Assembly: GCA_034509755.1 (NCBI GenBank)
Contig: CM067550.1
Coordinates: 6,255,001-6,319,000 of the forward strand
Origin: Anisodus tanguticus
Taxonomy: Eukaryota > Streptophyta > Magnoliopsida > Solanales > Solanaceae
Reading direction: 5' to 3'
DNA: 64,000 nt
How positions within the stretch are numbered: position 1 is the stretch's first letter; each line of letters opens with the position of its first letter. Below the pieces are notes generated by a model. That model ran no database searches. It was given only the letters and a program-made list of their open reading frames with translations, and was not told the DNA's origin. Position numbers and translations under genes: made by a program. This document shows positions 56,786-64,000 of this stretch, piece by piece.

Positions 56786-57929
56786 TGTTGGATTGTGGGA
56801 TTGAGTTTATCTCATCTTTGATGACTTAAACACGTGGGCCCACATGTCGGAAATATTATTTCTTCACACATGCCTAATCTACTAAGTGAGTAGATAATGT
56901 TAGTGCCAAGTATCGTCAAATTTCGTTGAGAAATGAAAGAGATATTGGTACACAAAGTAAGGTGTTTGAGACATGAAAAGATGGAGTGTTTTTTGGCCAA
57001 ATTGACAAATCTCCCTCATTGGTAAAAAAAGGAAGAATTGAACAATATATAAGCTCTAAGTTTGAGCAAAGGTTTGGGACCCCAAGGGGTAACCCATGTG
57101 TTTAGAAGGGAGAGGACCTAGGTGAGCTTGGGTTCGGGGCTAAGCCCCACACGCATGGCGCCATCGCCCGCCCGGTCCGGGTCTCGAGCCTCGGGATGTT
57201 GGTTTCCTCCATAACTTTCTTTTTGGTCCCTGAAGTGTTAACTATTTACATTCGGTCCCTGAAGTTTTCAGAAGTTACAACAGTTCTAAAACCAAGAGAC
57301 ATGACTGTTGGCTGACATAACTGCTGACTGTTTAAATGCTCAAAACGTTACAACAACGTAACTGATGACTGTTTAAATGCTCAAAATATTACAAACGTTC
57401 CAAAGGTAATAAAGTCATAAAAGTTACAAGACATAACTGTTGGCCTTTCAATGTGTACGAACGTTATGGTCAGTTGCCTCCCTCTCTATCCTATAAATTG
57501 AACATCTCTGTTCAATTGGAAGGACACACAAAACACACAACAGAACGCAGAAGCAGACAACACTCCATTCTCTCTGTTTGTCCAGGAACTCAAACAAATT
57601 AGTTTATCTTTCTGTTATGTTCTTCGTCAAGAACATACACACAGAAAATGAAAATACAGAAAGCAGGCAGAAAACATTTTTCGCTCTCTTTCTTCAACAA
57701 TTTGTTCTTATTCATTGTCTTCGCTAGAATCAATTGTAATTGCTTTGTACAGTTAATTAGTTGTTGTTTTATCTTGGGAGACTATTGCCCAATATCGTAA
57801 AAGCATTTATACGGGGCAATTTTGTCTTAAAGACAGAGAGTCATCTCTCGACTCAACGTTCTTCTTGTTTAACCTTTCGACTACACTTTAACCCCGTTTT
57901 CGTTACGTACAATCCGGTGTTTACCAATA
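56786..57929 (+). mobile_element. Solo LTR in the SPH2 5' flank, same family as 62131-63011
   Basis: Starts TGTTGGATTGTG, ends TTACCAATA (last CA changed to TA), and is flanked by a perfect 5-bp duplication GTAAT (56781-56785, 57930-57934). It shares with 62131-63011 (other strand) ATGACTTAAACAC, GTCAAATTTCGTTGAGAAAT, CCCCAAGGGGTA and GGCAAT(C/T)TTGTCTTAAAGA. A GC-rich patch lies at about 57130-57190. Absent from the SPH1 flank. Confidence 0.78.
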
Positions 57930-57934
57930 GTAAT

Positions 57935-58137
57935 TAGTTTGTTTTTCACAGTTGGTGCATTTTGACCTATATATTGTGATAAATTACATGTCTTATTTTT
58001 TAGGTTAAGTACTAATCTCACTTATTATAGTTAGATAATTATCTGTAATAGTATCTTTTAGGTGATATGATAATGTAAAGTTCTTTCACACTATTTAAGT
58101 ATAGAAGTTAAACTCTACAATAAAAGAAAAATTTTAC
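57935..58137. other. SPH2 upstream DNA paralogous to 42200-42381
   Basis: Shared TCTTATTTTTTAGGTTAA, AATCTCACTT, TAAAGTTCTTT and GTATAGAAGTTAA. No gene. Confidence 0.6.
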
Positions 58138-58371
58138 TCCTTCTGTTTCAAATAGTTACTATTTGGAGAGTCAAATGATGTTTTCTTCGATCAGAATTTT
58201 TTAAATACTTTTAAAATTATTTATTATTATGACTTATAATACTTTTTATATAATTTTTAAACGTGAACATTTTATATCTGAAAAATTAAAGATTATGTAT
58301 TCAAATACTCACAAAAAATAGTTAATTAGACCGTACTGCGAATCAAATTACATAAATTAAAATGGATGGAG
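58138..58371. mobile_element. Stowaway-type MITE shared by both SPH flanks
   Basis: The left end CTCCTTCTGTTTCAAATAG and right end (reverse complement CTCCATCCATTTTAATTTAT) are inverted repeats, with TA outside each. The SPH1 flank holds the same element in decayed form at 42382-42812, there split by a SINE. The MITE therefore predates the segment duplication. Confidence 0.72.
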
Positions 58372-59092
58372 TACTAGCTATCGGTATTGGCTTAATAAAA
58401 TTTTACCCTTTATTTGGAGCTACGAATTATAATCGGAGAAGGGGTAGAAATTTGCTTTTTCTTGTTCGGTTTAAACAAGGCATAAAAATGAAGGATATTA
58501 TTTTTCCTAATCAACATTCAACAATGTTTTTCACATTGGAAATATTGATGTGCTGGACACATCTATTGCTTTAACTAGGAGCAACGCTAGTTTTTATTCA
58601 ACTAACAGTCAACATAAACGAAAATATATGTGAACACACAAATACAAAGACTTGGTAGTTCAACTTTTCATTAGTATATCACTATTTTAGACTAAAGAAA
58701 CTTACTGCAAATGAAATACTATACTATCTAACTAGGCTGCTACATTTAATTCTTTTGGGTTTAGAAAGCTTCCACTTCTTAGTTATGTTATGGTGGACCT
58801 AAGCATCTTCATTGTACAACCACTTTTCAAGAAGCTAAATAAGGAGTAGTTATTTAACAGTAACACATCAAGAACAGTCTAAAAATGTCTTTTGAGCAAA
58901 TTAAAAATCAGATGAAAAAATGTTAGATCATACTTTAAAATTTTGTAAGTTATTCAAATGTTAGATGACTGTCTAATGTTTTGTCTATAAAATTGAAAAA
59001 CATATGAGTAAATATTAGACTCAAGTCTAATGATATCTGGAAGGATAATTTTTCAAGGGCTATATTTGTCAGACTTTTTAAATAGGGACAAA
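58372..59092. other. SPH2 far upstream DNA, partly paralogous to 42830-43440
   Basis: No convincing gene. Similarity to the SPH1 flank ends near 58800. A 70-codon open frame at 58362-58574 has no recognised family and its paralogous DNA is not open in the same way. Confidence 0.5.
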
Positions 59093-60293
59093 TGTTAGAA
59101 ATTCTCTATTTAGTAGACTCACTTGTACATAGATATGCTATCAATTAAAGATGCTCATTTTTCCTGATCTAATAAAGTATTATTTTTATGGGCTACATAT
59201 AAACCTTATGTTATAAGGTATGAATTTTATATGCATAGAAACCTAGTTAACTCTTCAGTTATAATTGATGAGTTCATAACTGAAGAGTTACACCTCTTCT
59301 AGAAGGTTACTTTGAAGAGTTATGTCTCTCCGAAGAGGTGTCTCATTATTATATATTTGGTTGTGGTCCCTAAATTTGTTAACTGATTCTTTTCCCCTCT
59401 CTCCCATTAAGAGAAGTGTACATAAAGATAGTAACAAGACTTAGAAGATCATGACTTGCGTTAATCGATTCGTATAATGGATCAAGGTAAGTGCTCTTAC
59501 TGTTCTTCATTACTGTCTAATGATTTACATGTGATTCTAGATTGTTATTTCTAACAAGTGGTATCAGAGCACGGTATTGTTAGATCATTAGACGTGATAT
59601 TTGTTTATCGAAATAAAATTTAGTGTTTTGGTTGAGAACCTATTCTGTTTACGTTTTACATTATAGATGATTCAACTTCATGACTGGTAGTAAAAGGATG
59701 ATTTGATGGGGGCCTGATGTAATAATTATTTACTGGTTTTGACAATTGAAGGCAAAACGTGATTATATGATATTTTTCAATAATTTTATATGACGAAACA
59801 TTTTATTCCCCGAAGTCTGTTCGTGTTCTTTTTAATCCTTCTTCACTGGTATTGCTAACTGGATTTAAGATCAGATCTGGTAATCAAGACCTGATTGAAG
59901 ACTTCGAGTATATTATAGAGAAAAGTGCTACTGAAAATGTTCTATCACATTGTTTGGTGGGTGTTTTAGTTTTTTTGTCAGAGAAGGATATTGCAAAAGA
60001 GTATTTTTATCATTTGAGATATAGATGCACATGTATGTTGACTCCTCTGCTCACTGTGCCTTTTCTATACATATTGATTGATGAATTAAATCAAAGGGTA
60101 TGATCCCAGTACGTGAGTTATATTCTTGTAATTTATTTCCTTACAATTTTTTGTTTTATAACTCATCTATAGTGCCGCAAGGAATTATATGGTTGCGTTA
60201 ATTGATTCATATAATGGATCAAGGTAAGTGTTTTTACTGTTCTTTATCACTGTCTAATGATTTACATGCGATTTTGAATGATTATTTCTAACA
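59093..60293 (+). mobile_element. Small deleted LTR element
   Basis: The 5' LTR (59093-59556) starts TGTTAGAAATTC and ends ATTTCTAACA. A perfect tRNA-Met-type primer site GTGGTATCAGAGC follows at 59558-59570. Only the last roughly 100 bp of the 3' LTR remain (about 60190-60293: GGATCAAGGTAAGTG to ATTTCTAACA). A perfect duplication ACAAA flanks the element (59088-59092, 60294-60298). The interior of about 630 bp has an 83-codon open frame (59852-60103) that I do not recognise. Probably a Copia-type element with a large internal deletion reaching into the 3' LTR. Confidence 0.82.
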
Positions 60294-60298
60294 ACAAA

Positions 60299-61297
60299 AT
60301 TTAAATGATAGACCTAAAATAAAAATATTTGTGTAAATCAACCTCTTCAAACATCACTACCGCACTGCTTTGCTATACATTTATTGGGCTTAAGGGCTTT
60401 TTGTTAGCTAGGTTGAGCTAATTGGATTAAGCTTTTCTGCCCATGCAAAACTGAATAAGATATTGTTGTCCCTCATTTTTACTGGTCATTTGCACTGTTG
60501 TCCCTATTTTGTGTTGGTCTTTAATTTTTGTCCATCAAAATTAAACTTATGCCTATAGGGTCATAAGTTCTTCAAGGCAGCTAGCATAATTTGTGGTAAG
60601 ATGCCGCCTTACTTTCCTTTCTTACTGGCAAATAAAGGATAAGGGCGAAAACTGTAATTAATCCTCATTCAGGTTTCGCTGATTTATCGCATGATAAAAA
60701 GGAGAAAGTATGAAAGAATAGTAAATAAAAATAAGGTAGAGAGATTCTAAAGGTGAGATGCCCGCCTTAGATACAAAAAGAAAGAAATGAAAATAGGGTA
60801 AAATGATATATAGACTACCTAAAATGTGAAAACTATTATCACCTGACATATCCAGTTTATACTACGATGCCTTGCTTAGTTGCTAAATTATTCTTTTAAA
60901 CTAGTTCCAAAAGGGAAATCTTGATCATGTAAATTAGTTGAATTACTTTTGATGATATAGTTTTCACAATGTCGAATTTATCAAAATTTGAATTTGTGTC
61001 ACTTAGACATTTGGTGATACTATAGTTGAAACAAAATGAAGCATCAATTAAGATAAAGCAAAAGCTATTATTATTCTTCGTCATCATATGAATTAAGGGT
61101 TAAAAAGTGAATAATTAACATTGAAAGATCAATTTGAATTATGGATTGGATTAAAGGACCATTATGACCACTTAAAGATGAGGGTATTGTCAAGAGCTCA
61201 TTATGAGTGGATGCGCTTATAATCACACAATTTTAAGACCATACATGAATATAACTATATGTTGACATATTCAAAATAACTTCCCAATTAAAATTAT
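60299..61297. other. DNA paralogous to the SPH1 3' flank
   Basis: 60380-60480 matches about 35880-36190, and 60700-60880 matches 40930-41080 (GAGAGATTCTAAA, CCTTAGATAC, CACCTGACATATCCAGTTTAT). It lies beyond the SPH2 5' flank, so it belongs to a further, third copy of the segment. No gene is seen. Confidence 0.6.
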
Positions 61298-61302
61298 GTG
61301 TG

Positions 61303-61682
61303 TTAAACAGAGTAATATACATGTGATATACACTGAATATATATCACATGTATATTGCGGAATGAGGCAATCCAAAGAAGACGAATGAGACGGTCCAAAG
61401 AAGACGCCCGGTTGGGCCTCTCGGCAGCCTCAAAGAAAGAAATTTAAAGACGCCCGGCCATGGTAGGCAAAAACAAAGTGGACAAAATCTTGTATATTAA
61501 GGAAAGTATATTGTGTGTATATTGTAGTATATTTATTACCATAATTAGTGTTATACACTTACCATAATTGTATAGTTAGAATTATGGTAGAATAAGGTTT
61601 TTAGGAATAGGATTCTCCTATTTTGTAACTTGTATATATATCTATTCAATCAATGGAAATAATCAAGGGATTATTTCTTTCA
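61303..61682 (+). mobile_element. Solo LTR, same family as Copia-5
   Basis: Starts TTAAACAGAGTAATATAC, ends GGATTATTTCTTTCA, and is flanked by GTGTG (61298-61302 and 61683-61687). It matches the LTR at 45185-45487 over TAAGGTTTTTAG, GGATTCTCCTATTTTGTAAC and AATAATCAAGGG. The SPH1 flank reads ATTATGTGGGAATACTATGG across the same spot, an empty site. Confidence 0.85.
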
Positions 61683-61687
61683 GTGTG

Positions 61688-62130
61688 GGCATACTATGAA
61701 TGAATGATGAGGACTTGTTGGATAAGGCTCTCACTATTTTTCATGCATTTTCTTTTAACTTTTTATGTCTTAAATATGGTGTACTCACCAATATCGTGAT
61801 AAAGGATTTTAAGAAATATTTTGAATTGATCTCATGTCTTTTGATACTGATTGAACCATATAATATTCTTTTAATGAAAAATTATGATGCTAGTCCCACT
61901 AAATAGCTTCATTCGCTAAAGCAATTGTAGTAGCAATACATCAAAAGTACGAAAGAAGAACTAAATAATTACTTCATGAAGAATTTCTTTAACGCATAAA
62001 TTCAAAATGGTATTGGGACACCCTGTTACCAATTTCCCTATAAGCCCAATGAGATTGGAAGATCATTACTCATTGAGATAAAAGTTCAACGCATATTCAC
62101 TTGGGAAGAATAAACAGAATAAGAAGTTTT
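61688..62130. other. DNA paralogous to 41110-41430 (SPH1 3' flank)
   Basis: Shared ATACTATG, GACTTGTTGGA/GACTTGTTAGA, CATTTTCTTT, TTAAGAAATATT, CCCAATGAGATTG and ATTCACTTGGGAAGAATAAA. No gene; the SPH coding part that should follow is not found. Confidence 0.65.
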
Positions 62131-63011
62131 TGTTGATTACAATGGTGCAGGAAACGAAAATAAGTAACTGCTAAGAATTACAACAAACTGAATTTCAATG
62201 AACTGGAACAAGAAATTGGAACAGTTTTGATATGCTGAGTCGAGTGATGACACTCTGTCTTTAAGACAAGATTGCCCCGTATATATCCTTTCTACGTTAT
62301 GGACAATAGTCTCTCAAGATAAAACAACAACTGAACAAATGAGCAAAGGAAACTCAATTGTTACCTTGAAGAATTTTGAGTAATGAAATGATGCTGGAAA
62401 GTAGTAGGAAGAAACTGATTTCGTTTGTATGTTTTGTGTGCTCTCAACAATTGGCAAAGGGTCCATTATATAGTTGTAGGAGAGGACTTACCAACTGCCC
62501 ACATAATTGTTGTTACTGGCCAAGTAATGGCAATTATGGAGGTAGTAATTCAACCAAAATAAATGGTGAATTGATGTGCAACGGATTAGCCTTTAGGGAG
62601 ACCCGAGCCCGGATGGGACGGGCGAGGCGGCGGCGGCGGCGCGCGTGTGGGCTTATCCTCGAACCGAAGCACATCTAGGTCCTCCCTCCTTTAAACACAT
62701 GGGATACCCCTTGGGGTCTCAAACCCCAAGCCAACTTTGAGACATATAAACTAAACAAATCTTTCTTCCCCCACCGATGAGGGAGGATTGGTCTAAATAC
62801 CACACTTTTCCATGCTTCAAACACCTCTCTTCGTGGACCAATATCTCTTTCATTTCTCAACGAAATTTGACGATCCTTAGCCCTACGGTCATCTACTTAC
62901 TTAGTAGATTATGCACGTGTGAAGAACCGGATTCTCCAACATGCGGAACACTAGTGTTTAAGTCATTAAAGATGGTTGGACGCAACTCCCGCCAAAGGCA
63001 AATTTCCAACA
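62131..63011 (-). mobile_element. Solo LTR, same family as 56786-57929
   Basis: Minus strand starts TGTTGGAAATTTGCC and ends GTAATCAACA, with a perfect duplication GTTTT (62126-62130, 63012-63016). A (CGG)n-like GC-rich patch lies at 62620-62645. Landmarks shared with the relative are listed there. Open frames inside are chance. Confidence 0.82.
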
Positions 63012-63016
63012 GTTTT

Positions 63017-63539
63017 TAGTTTTTACTCAACCCTTGACTTTTTTTCTCAAGGGTATATATGTCATATTATAATATTTTACATTTATAATAAATAGATAAA
63101 AAGAATTGTTACACTAAAATCAAAATAAATGAGGTATAGTAATATCATAAACTACAAGTGAGGTGAGTGGTACAGAGCGAAATCTGAGGGGAGGTCTACG
63201 AAATTATCCCTAATAGCAGTATGCAAAATTTAATTAAGTATACTTTAGTTGAAATACCTATTTTTTTTAGAAAATAGTATATGTGCTAAAGATTAAGTAA
63301 ACACTTATTTTGAACATGAGGGAGTATGTTGTCGTAACCCTCAAGTTTTTTGCTAGCAAGAGCATCTCATATGCGGGTTAGACACGTGTATGTGTTCAAA
63401 CATTACAATAGATAAAATATGATATTTAAGTGGAGAAAGATAGAAAGATAAATTCATTTTCACATTATTTCAAACCGCGCGCCATCAATACTCATTTCTT
63501 ATTTCAAACCCGAGATAGAAAAAAGAGATAGAAAAATTA
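63017..63539. other. Intergenic DNA; expected third SPH copy absent
   Basis: The first roughly 30 bases still resemble the SPH1 3' flank (TTTTTACTCAACCC versus TTTTTATACCCAATCC), then similarity is lost. No S-protein motif is found in any frame. Confidence 0.45.
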
Positions 63540-63823
63540 CTGCACCCTCTATCTCAAATTATCTGTCAGTTTTTTACACGCCCTTAAGAAAACAATAAAT
63601 AAGAGAGGTATTTGACTATTTTATCCTCATTTATGTCTTAAGATATAATTTATCTTCATTAAATATTTACTTTATTTAGGTGCTTGTAATTTCAAAAATA
63701 ACTACTACTAAGGATTAAATGGTACAAAAATATTTAATTTTATTTTGAATTTCTAAAATGATAAATAATTTGAGATAACTGTTTTTTAAAATTATGAGAT
63801 ATATTTTGAGACGGAAGGAGCAG
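63540..63823. mobile_element. Stowaway-type MITE
   Basis: The left end CTGCACCCTCTATCTCAAAT and right end (reverse complement CTGCTCCTTCCGTCTCAAAA) are inverted repeats, with TA on both sides (63538-63539, 63824-63825). About 284 bp, AT-rich, no coding. Confidence 0.8.
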
Positions 63824-64000
63824 TACTATAATCAACTTGTACGGGTGAATACAGTACCTACGATTTAAAGAAAATAACAATTAAAAGTACATATTTGACC
63901 AATCATAGATGTGATGATAGGGTTTTATTGGAACCTAACAAGCTATATTACATTTAAAAAAAGAAGCAGCATGTTCTTATGTTGTTGTTTCATAGTTTTG

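Noticed and set aside
59557..59570. tRNA gene fragment (GTGGTATCAGAGC)
   Set aside because: It is the primer-binding site of an LTR element, directly after the LTR end, not part of a tRNA gene.
62376..62678. 100-codon frame with an Arg-rich end
   Set aside because: It is on the opposite strand of a solo LTR and the Arg run is a (CGG)n tract.

Overview
This window looks like a repeat-packed stretch of a flowering-plant nuclear genome, most likely from the nightshade family (Solanaceae). That placement is inference: it rests on a tRNA-derived SINE and hAT/Stowaway-type MITEs of kinds I associate with Solanaceae, TRIM, Copia and Tat/Ogre LTR elements, and a pair of secreted S-protein homologues. 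I see no bacterial-type operons, CRISPR array, tRNA gene or intact rRNA gene. Only two host genes are supported: two minus-strand, intronless S-protein homologue (SPH) genes at 41508-41999 (complete) and 55262-55717 (3' end replaced by transposon sequence).

Layout. 1-7 kb: intergenic DNA with hAT-like MITEs, a mitochondrial 18S rRNA fragment, a complete TRIM (5717-6059) and a solo TRIM LTR nested in a Stowaway MITE. 7161-25515: one hAT transposon with a perfect 8-bp target duplication, split inside its transposase gene by a 14.9-kb Tat/Ogre-type Gypsy element (8986-23878, minus strand, perfect 5-bp duplication, two ~3.75-kb LTRs). That element lacks recognisable gag and protease, has a broken pol, and carries about 35 copies of a 36-bp satellite in its 3' untranslated region. 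25.5-36 kb: intergenic DNA, a SINE, a complete but dead Copia element (27974-32959), a second TRIM and a Stowaway MITE. 36258-40908: a second dead Copia element, minus strand, lying just downstream of SPH1. 41-44 kb: SPH1 and its 5' flank, with a SINE and MITEs. 44-47.4 kb: scrambled Copia fragments and an LTR-like piece. 47428-55323: a third Copia element, minus strand, whose gag is split by a 5.3-kb solo Ogre LTR (49178-54474, 5-bp duplication CTGAT) and whose LTR cuts off the 3' end of SPH2. 55.8-63 kb: the SPH2 5' flank, filled with a MITE, several solo LTRs and a deleted small LTR element, followed by DNA paralogous to the 3' flank of SPH1.

The SPH1 and SPH2 neighbourhoods are old duplicates of one segment. 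Comparing them gives natural 'empty sites' that date many of the insertions. The SPH pair shows an uneven pattern: TATA box, 5'UTR and signal peptide are about 97% identical by eye, while the secreted mature domain is only about 80% identical in DNA and two-thirds identical in protein. All similarity figures are by-eye counts from the sequence; no database search was made.
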